A stretch of DNA of 64,000 nt from assembly GCF_014898055.3 (NCBI RefSeq), contig NW_023601212.1:45124329-45188328 (forward strand), read 5' to 3'. This document shows, in pieces, positions 1-10,795 of this stretch; position 1 is the stretch's first letter; each line of letters opens with the position of its first letter. The notes below the pieces were generated by a model. That model saw nothing but the letters and a program-made list of their open reading frames with translations. It ran no database searches and was not told where the DNA came from. The stretch comes from Talpa occidentalis (Eukaryota > Chordata > Mammalia > Eulipotyphla > Talpidae). Both the position numbers and the translations under genes were made by a program.

Positions 1-1229
1 ATTATTCTTTGATTTCTAGTGAGTCTGTTGTGATTTCTCCTCTTGCATTTGTAATCCTATTTATATGATTTTTCTCCCATTTTTTCTTTTTGAGACTGGC
101 TAGAGGTTTGTCTGTTTTGTTTATTTTTTCAAAGAACCAACTTTTGGTTTCATTGACCTTTTGGATTTTTATTTTAATTTCTATTTCATTTATTTCTGCT
201 TTGATTTTTATTATTTCTTTTCTTCTTCTGGCTTTAGGGTTTTTTTTTTTTTGTTCCTTTTCTGGCTCTTTGAGATGTGAGATTAGGTTGTTTCTTTGAG
301 TTCTTTCTTGTTTGTTGATGTGATCCTTCATTACTATATATTTTCCACTTATTACTGCTTTTGCTGCATCCCATACATTCTGGAAAGTGGTGTCCTGCTT
401 GTCATTCAATTCAAAATATTTTTTGAATTCTTCTTTGATCTCCTCATTAGTCCAGTGGTCTTCCAGTAGCGTGGATTTCAATCTCCATGAAGTGGGAGGG
501 TTCCTTCTTTTCTTTTCATGATTTATTTCTAGCTTGATGCCTTTATGATCAGAGAAGATATTGGAATGATTTTGATCTTCATGTATCTGTTGATGTTTGT
601 CTTGTGGCCCAGTGTGTGATCGATTCTGGAGAATGATCCATGAGCATTTGAGAAAAATGTGTACTTGGATTTTTTTGGGTGCAGTGTCCTATACATGTCT
701 GTTAAGTTCATGAGTTCTAAGTCTTTATTTAGGGCTCTAGTGTCTTTGTTTATTTTTTGTCTCGTTGATCTGCCCATTGGTGAGAGTGGGGTGTTGAAGT
801 CTCCCACTGTATATGTATTTTCTTTAATGCCTGTTTTCAGAGCTGATAATTGTCTAATATATTTTGGTGCCCCTTCATTTGGTGAGTATATGTTGATGAG
901 TGTTATATCTTCCTGATATATTGTCCTCTTGATCATAATGTACTGTCCATCTATGTCTCTTTTTACCTTTTTTAATTTGAAGTCTGTTTCATCTGATATA
1001 AGTAGGGTTGTTCCTGCCTTCCTTTTCAGTCCATTTGCTTATAGAATTGTTTTCCAACCTTTGCTTTCAGTCTATGCTTATCTTTTGTGGTTAAATGTGT
1101 TTCCAGGAGACAGCAGAAGGTTGGATTTTTCATTTTAATCCAGCCTGCTATTCTGTGTCTTTTTATTGATGAGTTTAGTCCATTTATATTTAGAGTTAAT
1201 ATTGATATGTCGACATCTGTATTTGCCAT
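1..1229 (-). pseudogene. L1-D ORF2 5' part (endonuclease region), frameshifted
   Basis: The start codon at 1229 opens MANTDVDISILTLNINGLNS, the standard N-terminus of the L1 ORF2 apurinic-type endonuclease. Further blocks include FCCLLETHL (equivalent of FCCLQETHL), the GDFNTPLS block and SRIDHTLGHK near 529-936, and a TSWRLK-type junction just before 480. These lie in different frames and several stops break the reading, so no functional protein can be made. The reverse transcriptase part lies outside the window. Confidence 0.85.
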
Positions 1230-1299
1230 TTTGGGGTCATTTTTGTTATTTTATTCCTTGCTTATTCTGTTCTTCTTGTTCATTCATCTGTTGGTTTTT

Positions 1300-2230
1300 G
1301 CTTTAGGACTTCTTGTAGAATTTTTTGGAGTGGGGGTTTAGTTGTAATGAATTTCTGGAGTTTCTGTTTTTCTGAGAAGGCCCATATTTTTTCTTCGTAG
1401 AGGAAAGAGAGCTTTGCAGGGTAAAGTATTCCTAGTTGGCATTTGCTGTGTTGAAGTTTGCTGAATATGTTACTCCATTCTCTTCTTGCCCGTAGTGTTT
1501 CTTCAGAGAACTCAGAAGTTAACCTGATTGATTTTCCCTAATAAGTTTTCTGTTTCTTCCCCCTTGCCAGTTTCATTATTTTTTCCTTGTTTTGGTCTCT
1601 TGCAAGCTTTACTGTTATATGTCTTGCTGTAGTTTTCTTTTCATTGTAATAATTGGGAGTTCTTCTCGCTTCTTGTATGTCTGTATCTGTCTCCTTTTTC
1701 ATGGTTGGGAAGTTTTCTTCAATTATCTCCTTGAATCATTTCTCAGTTCCTTTGTCTGTCTCCTCACCTTCTGGAATGCCTATAACTCTTACATTTCCTC
1801 TCTTCATGGAGTCTGATAATTGTCTAAGATTATCCTCAAACTGCTTCATTTGCACTACTCTCTCCTTTTCTCTTTTGGCTCTTTTTATTTCTGTATCTTT
1901 GATACTACTGATCCATTCTTCCATTTCATCGATTGTGTTTTCATTGCTTTTCCCAGAGTTTTTATCTCCTCTAGTAATCTTTTAATCTCCTGCATTTCTT
2001 TGCTTTCTTAAGGTCCCAATTTCATTCTTCAGTGATTTTTTGTCTCAAATCATTTTTCCTTTTTGTTTTCTTTCTGCTTTTTAATCATGATAATCATTAA
2101 TTCTCTGTCTGATAGGCCGAGAAGTTCTTCCATGTCATTGTTGAGCTCTGGTGACTGTATTTCTTCTTGTGGTATGCCTGTCTCCTGCTTGCTTATTTAT
2201 TTATATTTTTTCTTCTCCCTGTTGTTTGCT
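1300..2230 (-). pseudogene. L1-D ORF1 remnant
   Basis: Minus-strand peptides in several frames match the ORF1 protein of L1-C: the C-terminal FITTKP region near 1340, the VIGIPEGEE RNA-recognition block near 1770 and the MEEWISS..TEIKRAKREKE coiled-coil end near 1870-1924. Stops and indels are frequent. No open frame covers more than about 60 codons, so this is a dead copy. Confidence 0.75.
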
Positions 2231-2552
2231 TTTTAATTAGTTCTATGTGTTGTGACGTTGTGTCACTAGTGTTGGCAGGCATCTTTGGAGTGCACCCTTG
2301 GAGTCTGGTGAACACCAGAAAATGTTCACCAGACTGAGACCAGCACTGGTAGGCTAAAACTCCACCAGGGTGTTGATGCTGTGTTGCTGGGCACTGTCCC
2401 TTACAGTTCCCTCCCTCTGTATTTACTCAGTTCCAACAGGGAATCAGCTAGTTGGGGATTTAGTTCTGATCAAGAGGTGGTGCCAGAGGCCCTTACTCGC
2501 TGATATGTGCTTTTTTCCAGTGGTTGTCTGAGAAACAGAGGGGGTTGGAGGG

Positions 2553-3280
2553 GAGCACCTCAACACAGGGGCTTTTATTCAAGGTGGGTGCTGTGTCTGC
2601 CCTGTGTTCACCCTGTGCTGTGCCCACAGCTGTATGGATCCCGTGTCCTGAATTCTGCACTCTAGGTCTCAGTTCCAGGGCTCTCAGATCCAAAACGCTG
2701 GCTGTCACCCAGTGCAGTGTCCACTGTTATGGCGCGTCCCACGCTCCAGATCCTGCTCTGGGTTCTCAGTTCCAGAATGGGGTCTTGCTCCACACCTTAT
2801 TTCCCTTCTCACCCCCGTTTGCGTGGCCCACCCTCTCTCAGAGCCTGAGGGTGTTTTGGGGATCCCTGGTTTCCAACTATCAGGATGTTGGTGTTTTTGT
2901 TCTGGTTGCTAGGTGGCACCAGAGATCTTTCCTAGTGTCCTTCCAGGACTGTTTTTTCCCCGGTGGGTCCAGGGCACAGAGTTGGGATGGCGTGGAGCAC
3001 CTCAAAGACATGGGGTACTGTGTCTGCCCTATGCCCGCTGTCGTGGGCATCCCACGCCCCAAATTTCGTGCCCCGGGTCTCAGTTCCGAAGCCCTCAGAT
3101 ATAGGAAGCGGGCTATAGCCCAGTTCAATGACAGCAGAAATGGTGCCTTTTGCACCCCACTCCCGTGTCCGGGAGCCTGGTTTCTGATTACTCACTCAGT
3201 GAGGGACATTCACCTCAGTGACAGCTCCCGCGTGTCTCCCCACAAACCTAGGTCAGAGGTGCGGGCACCTGGGCAGCCAT
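2553..3280 (-). repeat. Tandem duplication of a ~440-bp unit in the L1-D 5' UTR
   Basis: The block 'gagcacctcaa' occurs at 2553-2563 and again at 2995-3005, 442 bp apart. Each copy is followed by the same succession: ctgtgtctgccct, a stretch resembling cccacagc..tgg.atccc/ggcatcccacgcccc, then gtctcagttcc and a run ending in cagt. L1-B and L1-C have one copy of the corresponding segment. This looks like duplication of a promoter-side unit in an old L1. Long open frames on the plus strand here (for example 2524-3282) come from GC-rich repeat sequence and are not genes. Confidence 0.65.
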
Positions 3281-3409
3281 GATCCATGTATGCTTTTTGA
3301 GCACACTGCTTTTCCACACAAGCTTATCAGCTGGCTTACCACACAAGCTTGGGCTATTCACAGGTCTCTCTGCAGAGTCGTTTTCCTCTAATGGCACCTG
3401 GAGCCATTC

Positions 3410-3869
3410 TGTTACAGGCAGCCCCGATATAAAACAGGATGCCTGACTGTGGGTCCGCACCCGCGCGCTTAAAAGGAACATATTAATACTCCACTGCAGG
3501 CACACACAAAAGGTTAATAAAAGGTTTATTTACAAGGGAAGGGGAAATGAGGAAATGTACAACTCAGGGAGAAAAGTGGGAGATAAAGTCTTAAATGCAT
3601 CCTACCCATACCGCCAACCTGGAAACCCAATGGCACTCTGAGAGCTGGCCGTGAGACAAGAGCTGTGAAGGCAAAAAGCACCCCCAAGACCCACATGTCT
3701 GGTTTTATAACAAACCTGGCTGCTTAACTCTACTCTCAGGTTCCAGCAACCTTCCATTTGGTGTGATGGGATTTGTCTTTCCCAACGTCCTGATGGTTTT
3801 GGTTTGGAGGGGCGTGGAGTCCACAAAGCCTGTATGGAATTAGCTCTGGACATCCTTTTCCCCCTAACA
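3410..3869 (-). mobile_element. Solo retroviral LTR, copy 1, inserted in L1-D
   Basis: On the minus strand it starts TGTTAGGGGG and ends with TGTAACA-type ends (TG...CA), about 460 bp. The 4-bp flank ATTC is present on both sides (3406-3409 and 3870-3873), a target-site duplication that fixes both edges. It shares body sequence with the LTRs at 4408, 11545 and 50286: the GGATG-type 5' segment, the CCTACC/GGTAGG block and the 'gatataaaa' block near the 3' end. No internal retroviral sequence adjoins it, so it is a solo LTR left by recombination. A 4-bp duplication fits class I (gamma-like) endogenous retroviruses. Confidence 0.9.
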
Positions 3870-4250
3870 ATTCGCGCACCTCTGGGGCTATTCTTCAATG
3901 GTTCTCCACAGTTTCCATTCACCGGGTGCAGTGCCTGCAATAGTTCCTTTCCACTCACAGTCCCACTTGATGTGTTGTTTGTTCTCGTTGTTTTTTTGTT
4001 TTTTTGTTTTTTCCTCTCTGTTGGTCAGAGTGTACCAGCGTTGTGGGTGGGGGAGGGTAGCAGGGTTCGGAACTTTCTTCTCTTTTCGTCCTCTTTTATG
4101 GCAATTTTCCTCTTTGGGTAGTTTGCCAGAGTCACCAGTTTATCTTCCGTGTCCTGGTTTTCACAGGGACCTGCCACTTTTCCTCCCAATTAACTTTTTT
4201 TTTTTTGGGAGGACTTACTTGCAGAATTTCCCCATCGCTATGTTGATCCC

Positions 4251-4407
4251 TTCTTCAAGACCTATTCCTTCTTTCAATGTGTTCACAGTGTAAGTTGGGA
4301 AAAATACAGAGAAACAAATACATAAATGAAACAACCTAAATGATACTTTAAGTCTGGTGAATTGGATCCTAAGATAGTCACCTTTTCAAGGATGTTAATA
4401 AAGGTTT
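4251..4407. other. Short unassigned spacer between L1-D and the proviral LTR
   Basis: About 157 bp of AT-rich sequence between the 5' end of L1-D and the LTR at 4408. No feature is seen in it. The last four bases, GTTT (4404-4407), would be the left target duplication of the provirus; the matching right copy is not present because the right end of the provirus is missing. Confidence 0.4.
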
Positions 4408-4827
4408 TGTTACAGAGCAGCCCCGATATAAAATGGGTTGCCTGACTGTGGGTCCTCACCTGTGCACTTAAAAGGGACTTATTAATACTCCACTGCATGC
4501 ACACTCAAAAGGTTGATAAAGGTTTATTTACAAGGGAAAGGGGAAATGAGGAAATGTACAACTCAGGGAGAAAATAGGGAAATAAAATCTTAAATGCATC
4601 CTACCCGATCTGCCAACCTGGAAACCCAATGGCACTCTGAGAGCTGGCCGAGAACCACGAGCTGGCAGAGAGCCAACTGCTTACCTCCACCCTCAGGTTC
4701 CAGCAACCTTCCTTTTGGTGGTGATGGGATTTGTCTTTCCCAATGTCCTGATGGCTTTGGTCTGGAGTGGGGGTGGAGTACACAAAACCTGTATGGAATT
4801 AGCTCAGGACATCCTTTCTCCCTAACA
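4408..4827 (-). mobile_element. Retroviral 3' LTR, copy 2, of a truncated provirus
   Basis: About 420 bp, same family and orientation as the copy at 3410. Unlike the solo copies, its two flanks do not share a 4-bp duplication (GTTT on the left, ATTC on the right). The right flank instead reads, on the minus strand, as a purine-rich run (aaaagtgaaaagggggaatt) directly before the LTR start, which is what a polypurine tract looks like. This is therefore the 3' LTR of a provirus whose internal part continues to the right. Confidence 0.85.
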
Positions 4828-4850
4828 ATTCCCCCTTTTCACTTTTTGCT
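4828..4850 (-). other. Polypurine tract of the provirus
   Basis: On the minus strand this reads agcaaaaagtgaaaaggggg followed by aat and then the TGTTAGGG.. LTR start. In retroviruses this purine run primes plus-strand DNA synthesis and sits immediately 5' of the 3' LTR. Its presence next to only one of the four LTR copies separates the proviral remnant from the solo LTRs. Confidence 0.7.
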
Positions 4851-5640
4851 ACTATTTCCATGGTGATGAAGAAAAAATATATAGATGCTGGAATACAGTC
4901 TCAGATGAAAATTCTCCCGGTTCCAGTGTGAAAGAAAACCAGTCCCTCCAGGTATTGTTCATTGTGGAAAGCAAAAGTCCTCCATTCCTGGAAAAACAGT
5001 TCATCGGTCCAAGCCAAAAAAAAAAAAAAAAAAAAATTGTCTGGAGGCATTAGCCAAAACAAGACAGCAAATATGTCAAAATCACAGGAAAAAAAAATCT
5101 TATAATGGTTCAACTGATGTAAAACACAAATTTTCTCAACCTTGATCCCAAACTTTTAACAGCATAGCAAAAGTTTGCAAACTAAATCTACTTTTAAACC
5201 ATTTTTCCTATTTTTGCATAAAATCACAGGGCAGAATAACTAAACAGCAATTTTATCTGGCTTTGTTGGAATACTCCATATAGGATCAGAGTGAACCGTT
5301 GACATCCGGTCTATGTAGGCTTCAGGAACAAAGTTGGTCTCATCAGACTCCACCTGGGCTTTCCTCTTCTTGAGGGTACCAGGGCTTTTTCGTTGGCCGG
5401 GTTGTCCAGTCCTGTCAATGGAGGCAAGCTTCCTCACCTTCTTGGGAGGTCTCTGCAGCCCTACGAACACAGCAAACAGGTTCCACTCTTCTTGATTCAG
5501 CTCTTTTTCAACTTTCTGGAAGAACTCCATGCAAAGCCACACAATGAAACTCGTGTCCAATTTTTTTAGTTTAAGCAGACAAAATCCCCATGGAAGTTAT
5601 GCAAAAACAGACGCTGAGATAAGTAGCAAAAAATTACTAC
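4851..5640 (-). mobile_element. Internal remnant of the endogenous provirus
   Basis: About 0.8 kb between the polypurine tract and the start of L1-A. It contains one open frame (5240-5560, minus) and otherwise AT-rich sequence with an A run near 5018. No gag, protease, reverse transcriptase, integrase or envelope motif was recognised. The 5' LTR and most of the genome are absent; L1-A begins where the remnant ends, so it was truncated by, or before, that insertion. Confidence 0.55.
5240..5560 (-). CDS. Unidentified 106-codon open frame in the proviral remnant
   Basis: I do not recognise the product. It is a basic peptide with two Lys/Arg-rich stretches (around residues 37-46 and 60-68), two Trp-containing segments (EEWNLFAVF near the N-terminus and PIWSIP near the C-terminus), and no predicted membrane segment. 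It is on the same strand as the LTR and about 410 bp upstream of it, so it would lie near the 3' end of the viral genome (an envelope fragment or an accessory frame). No initiation context or splice signal supports expression. The frame may simply be a surviving piece of a larger reading frame, or chance. Confidence 0.3.
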   Translation of the reverse strand: MDTSFIVWLCMEFFQKVEKELNQEEWNLFAVFVGLQRPPKKVRKLASIDRTGQPGQRKSPGTLKKRKAQVESDETNFVPEAYIDRMSTVHSDPIWSIPTKPDKIAV

Positions 5641-5660
5641 TCAAAACAAAAAATCTTAGC

Positions 5661-6060
5661 AGAAGGCTCCCGGAGGAGCCAGCGGTGAGCTGGGAAGTTC
5701 GCCCACCCCGGGCCCCTTCTGGCCTGCAGTCTGAGCCCAGAGGGGGAGCTGGAACACTCCGCTGGGGCAGACTGGGCACGCAGGGAGTGCGTACCCACAT
5801 CGCCACTTTAGAACAGTGACATTTCTTCAGTAAAGACTGCTTATAACCGGGAGAAGGCTCCCAGAGGAGCCAGAGGTGAGCTGGGAAGTTCGCCCATGCC
5901 AGGCCCCTTCTGGCCTGCTGTCTTAGCCCAGAGGGGGAGCAGGAACCCACTGCCAGGGCAGACCGGGCAAACAGAGGAGTGAGAACCCACATCGCCTTTT
6001 TAGAACAGGGATCTTTCTTCAATAAAGCCTGCTTGAAACCAGCACATGGCTCCTGAAAGA
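5661..6060 (+). repeat. Tandem ~191-bp units in the L1-A 5' UTR
   Basis: The segment agaaggctcccggaggagcc at 5661 recurs at 5852 (agaaggctcccagaggagcc) and, more diverged, at about 6042 (ctcctgaaagagcc), so the spacing is about 191 bp. Each unit continues with a gagctgggaagttcg block; the first two then share ccccttctggcct and tagaacag. The third copy overlaps the ORF1 start codon. L1-B (31101, 31320) and L1-C (55265, 55481) have two copies of the same unit. Such units are promoter monomers in some rodent L1 families; a promoter role here is inference. Confidence 0.7.
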
Positions 6061-7116
6061 GCCAGAGGTGAGCTGGGAAGTTCGTCCAAGATACTGGCCA
6101 GTACCAGCAACACCGTGTCCCAATGCATACGGCAAATAGGAAAACAGACAGTAGGGAGTAGAAAAACCACACGCAACTCAGCAGCAACTCCTCAAGAAAA
6201 AAGCACACCACAAAAAGAAAACCACCCCCCAGATTGCAACAAAAATAACTTGGAAGAACATCTGAGCCTTCCAGAAAGAGAATTTAAAATTACCATGATT
6301 AAAAAACTGACAGAAGTCATAAAGGAAAACAATGATAAGGGAAAAATAATCAACGATCAGAAGAATGAAACTGAGTCCCTAAAGAGGGAAGTAAAAGAAA
6401 TGCAGGAGATCAAAGAATTAATGGAGGCACTAAAGAAATCTGGGAAAAGCAATGAAAGCAGAATAGATGAAATGGAAGAACAAATAAGTACTCTTGAAGA
6501 CACAGAAATAAAAAGAACTAAAACAGAAAAGGAAGGAGAAGTACGAAGGAAAAAGACAGAAGAAAGACTTAGGGAACTATCTGACTCCATGAGGAAAGGA
6601 AATATAAGAGTTATAGGAATACCAGAAGGAGAAGAGAGAGATGTAGGAACAGAGAAAATATTCAGGAGATAATGAAAGAGAACTTCCCAAAAGTGAAGAA
6701 GGAGCTGAAAATTGATATACAAGAAGCAAGAAGAACACCAAACTTCCACGACAAAAGGAAAAATACAGCAAGACACATAATAGTAAAGCTCCCAAGAATC
6801 CAGGACAAGGAAAAAATAATGAAGCTGACAAGAGGGAAGAAACAGATAACATTTAAAGGAAAACCAATTAGACTGACATCAGACTTCTCCAAAGAAACAC
6901 TACAGGCAAGGAGAGAGTGGAGGGACATAGTCAACAGACTCCAAGAAAACAGATGCCAACCAAAAATACTCTATCCTACAAAGCTCACTTTCCTCTACGA
7001 AGAAAGAATAAGGACATTCCCAGACAAACAGAAACTCTGGAATTTCATTACGACTAAACCCCCACTCCAAAAAATCTACAAGGATTCCTAAAGCCAGAAC
7101 CTCAGAGGGATGAATA
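6046..7116 (+). pseudogene. L1-A ORF1, frameshifted
   Basis: Starts MAPERARGELGSSSKI and runs open for 208 codons to a stop at 6670-6672. Relative to L1-C a base is missing in ttcaggagataatgaaa (L1-C has ttccaggagataattgaa). The reading resumes in another frame from 6672 to 7091 with the conserved KGKPIRLTSDFS block. It encodes the trimeric RNA-binding chaperone of L1: coiled coil, RNA-recognition domain (VIGIPEGEER) and C-terminal domain (ARREWRDIVNRLQENR). The 14-residue coiled-coil repeat seen in L1-C occurs here only once and diverged. Not functional. Confidence 0.85.
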
Positions 7117-7186
7117 ACTACGAAAGAAGGCCAAAAAAAAAGTTATTAAAAGAATAAATAAATAAATCAAAGGAAAGACAAACACA

Positions 7187-10100
7187 ATGGCAAATACAGA
7201 TGTTAACATATCAATATTAACTCTAAATGTCAATGGATTAAGCTCTTCAATAAAAAGACACAGAGTTACAGGCTGGATTAAGAAACAAAATGCAACCTTT
7301 TGCTGTCTCCAGGAAACACATTTAGCTACAAAAGATAAAAATAGAATCAAAGTTAAAGGATGGAAAACAATCCTACAAGCAAATGGATCAAAAAAGAAAG
7401 CAGGAACAGCTATACTTATATCAGATAAAAAAGAATTCAAACGCAAAAAGGTAAAAAGAGACACCATTGCTCACTACATTATTATCAAGGGGACAATACT
7501 TTAAGAAGAAATAACACTCATTAACATATATTCACCCAACGAAGGAGCACCAAAATATATCAGACAACTATTGTCATCTCGAAAACAGACATCAGAGAAA
7601 ACACATACGTAGTGGGAGACTTCAACACACCACTATCAACAATGGATAGATCAACAAGACAACAAATAAGTAAAGACACTAAAGCTCTAAATAAGGATGT
7701 AGAGTGCTTGGACTTAATAGACATCTATAGAACACTAAACCCAAAAAAATTTGAGTACACATTTTTCTCAAGCGCACACGGATCATTCTCCAGGATCGAT
7801 CACATACTGGGACACAAGACAAGCATAAACAGATACACCAAGATTGAAATCATACCAACCATCTTTTCTGACCATGAAGGCATCAAAGGAGAAATAAACC
7901 ATAAAAAGAAGGCAAGGAACTCTCCTACTTCATGGAGATTAAAAACCACACTTCTGGAAGACCACTGGACTAACGAGGAGATCAAAGAAGAAATTAAAAA
8001 ATTCTTTGAATTGAATGACAAGGAGGACACCAATTTCCTAAATGTATGGGATGCAGCAAAAGCATTAATAAGAGGAAAATATATAGCAATAGAGACTCAC
8101 ATCAAGAAACAAGAAAGAAGTCAAAGAAACAGCCTAATCTTGAAGCTCAAAGATCTAGAAAAAAACAACAAAAAACCCCAAAACCAGTAGAAGAAAAGAA
8201 AAAATAAAAACCAAAGCTGAAATAAATGAAATCAAAACTAAAAAAAAAAAAAAAACAGTCCAAAAGATCAATTAAACCAAGAGCTGGTTCTTCAAAAAAA
8301 ATCAATAAAATAGACAAACCCCTAGCCAGGCTCACAAAGTTAAAAAGGGAGAAAGCAAAAATAAACAGGATCATAAATGAAAGAGGAGAAATCACTACGG
8401 ACACAGCAGAAATCAAAAGAATAATCAGTAACTACTATGAACAGTTATATGGAAACAAGTTCAACAATCTAGAGAAGTTGGACAAATTCCTACAACTCTA
8501 CAATCACCCAAAGCTAGATAAAGAAGAAATAGAACACCTAAACAGCCCAATGACAAGCAGCAAAATTGAAATGGTAATCAAAAAACTCCCCAAAAACAAA
8601 AGCCCAGGACCTGATGGATTTACAAATGAATTCCGGCAAACATTCAGAAAAAAATTAGTGCCTATCCTTCACAGACTCTTCCAAAAAATTGAGAAGGAAG
8701 GGATAATACCAAACATGTTCTATGAAGCCAGCATTACACTAATACCAGAACCGAACAAGGACAACACAAAAAAAGAAAACTATACGCCAATCTCCCTAAT
8801 GAACACTGATGCAAAAATCCTCAATAAAATTTTAGCTATCAGATTCCAACAATGTATCCATAAGATAATTCACCATGACCAAGTAGGATTCATTCCAGAG
8901 ACACAGGATGGTTCAATGTCCAAAAATCAATCAACGTTATCCAACATATCAACAAAAAGAAATATAAAAACTATATGATAATATCAATAGATGCTGAGAA
9001 AGCTTTCGACAAAATGCAACACCCATCCATAATAAAAGCCCTTGAAATTGTTGGGATACAAGGAACATACCTCAACATCATAAAGGCCATATATGACAAG
9101 CCAACAGCCAGTATCATTCTCAATGATGAAAAGCTGAAAGCATTTCCATTAAGATCTGGAACAAGACAAGGATATCCACTCTCAATATAATCCTGGAAGT
9201 CCTAGACAGAGCAATAAGACATACATACAAGGAATCCAAATAGGAAAAGAAGTCAAACTATCACTGTTTGCAGATGATATGATAATATACATAGAGAACC
9301 CCAGAAACTCCACAAAAACTAATTCAACTAATCAATCAGTTCAGAAAAGTGGCAGGGTACAAAATCAACACGCAAAAGTCAGTAGCCTTCCTATACACAA
9401 ACAATAAATCTGAAGAAGAAGAAATCAAAAATACCATCCCTTTTATTATCAAAACAAAAAAAATCAAAACTTTGGAATAAATCTAACAAAAGAGGTAAAG
9501 GACCTATACAAAGGAAACTATAAAAAACACTCTTAAAAGAAATAGAAGAAGACACAAAGAAATGGAAAGACATCCCCTGTTCATGGATTGGAAGAATAAA
9601 CATTATTAAAATGGATCACTACATTCAAAAGAATGAAGCCTGACCACTACCTCATACCATACACAAAAATCAACTCAAAATGGATTAACGAACTAGACAT
9701 AAGACCTGAAACCTTAAAATACATAGAAGGAAATAGAGGCGAAACACTACGTGATATTCACATCAAAGACATCTTTACAGACACATTGCCCAAAGCAGTG
9801 ATAGTGAAGGCAAAGATAAACAGCTGGGACTACATCAAATTAAAGAGCTTCTGCACAGCAAAAGAGACAATAACAAAAACAAAGAGAAACCCCACCGACT
9901 GGGAAAACATTTCTGCACACAACACTAATGATAAAGGACTGATCACAAAAATCTGCAAAGAGCTGATGAGACTCAACAACAACAAAGAAAATAATCCTGT
10001 CAAAAAATGGGCAGAAGAGCTAAAAAGAAACTCTGAAGAGGAAATGCAAATGGCCAATAGGCATATGAAAAAATGTTCAACATCACTTGTAATCAGGGAA

Positions 10101-10593
10101 ATGCAAATCAAAACTACCATGAGATACTATCTCACACCAGTGAGAATGGCACATATTAAAAAAACTAGCAACAACAAATGCTGGTGAGGATGTGGAGAAA
10201 AAGGAACTCTCCTGCACTGTTGGTGGGAGTGCAAACTGGTCCAACCACTATGAAGAGCTGTGTGGAGATTTCTTGATGTACTAAACATAGAGCTTCCATA
10301 TGATCCAGCAATTCCACTTCTAGGTATTTACCCAAAGGACACAGAAACATCAATTCCAAAGAGCACCTGCACCCCTATGTTTATAATAGCACTGTTTACA
10401 ATAGCTAAGCTTTGGAAACAACCCAAATGCCCAAAAACAGATGACTGGATCAAGAAGTAGTGGTACATATTACTCAGCATTCAAAAAAGATAAACACATG
10501 CAATTTGCAGCAACATGGATGGAGCTGGAAGGGATCATGCTCAGCGAAATAAGCCAGAAGAGAAAGAAAAATACCGGATGGTCTCACTCATAG
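7187..10593 (+). pseudogene. L1-A ORF2 (endonuclease / reverse transcriptase), multiply broken
   Basis: Begins [20 protein letters not shown]. Endonuclease blocks [17 protein letters not shown] and SDHEGI are visible; the frame stops near 7504 and resumes at 7612. The reverse transcriptase region 8226-9190 shows [10 protein letters not shown] and RSGTRQG, then loses frame near 9180 where LSPLLFN-type sequence is deleted. FADDMI coding sequence remains near 9268. A ~390-bp deletion near 9612 removes part of the segment after the RT. The cysteine-rich C-terminus near 10180 has a stop after NNKCW. Frameshifts, stops and deletion make it inactive. Confidence 0.85.
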
Positions 10594-10795
10594 CAGGAAT
10601 CTAGAAAACTTAAATAAGGGACCAGGAAAAAGAATAACTATAAGAAAGTAAAAATCAAAATCAACAAACAACTATGAACCAGAGACACTCTATGGGGGGT
10701 GGGGTGTGGGGAGGGGAGGGATTGGGGTCAAAATAAGGGGGTTGCAATTGTATGGGGAATATAAAAATCAAAAAAATTATATTAAAAAATAAAAA

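Larger units (their letters stand above)
1..4250 (-). mobile_element. LINE-1 element (L1-D), minus strand, cut by the window start and split by a solo LTR
   Basis: Read on the minus strand this is an L1 in the order 5' UTR (about 4250 to 2230), ORF1 remnant, ORF2 start at 1229, continuing past position 1. The 5' edge near 4247 aligns by eye with the start of L1-B at 30141 (shared 'agtaag..ctccc' and 'gttaat.gggaggaaaag' blocks). The whole element is more diverged than L1-A, B and C, with many frameshifts, so it is the older copy. Its 5' UTR is interrupted at 3410-3869 by a solo LTR whose flanks rejoin the L1 sequence. The 5' UTR carries a tandem unit about 440 bp long (see 2553-3280). Confidence 0.85.
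5648..10795 (+). mobile_element. LINE-1 element L1-A, plus strand, nearly full length but inactive
   Basis: Order: partial 5' UTR with tandem 191-bp units, ORF1 remnant from 6046, ORF2 remnant 7187-10593, G-rich 3' UTR (ggggggtggggtgtgggg near 10695) and an A-rich tail. Compared with L1-B and L1-C it lacks the first ~0.95 kb of the 5' UTR and about 390 bp of ORF2 near 9612, where sequence equivalent to L1-C 59150-59535 is missing. Both ORFs carry frameshifts. No clear target-site duplication was found at the edges. Confidence 0.85.

Noticed and set aside
2524..3282. 252-codon plus-strand open frame
   Set aside because: It lies antisense in the GC-rich 5' UTR of L1-D, covers a tandem duplication and has no domain or splice context.
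5597..6211. 204-codon minus-strand open frame
   Set aside because: It is antisense to the L1-A 5' UTR and ORF1 start; its internal repetition reflects the 191-bp units.
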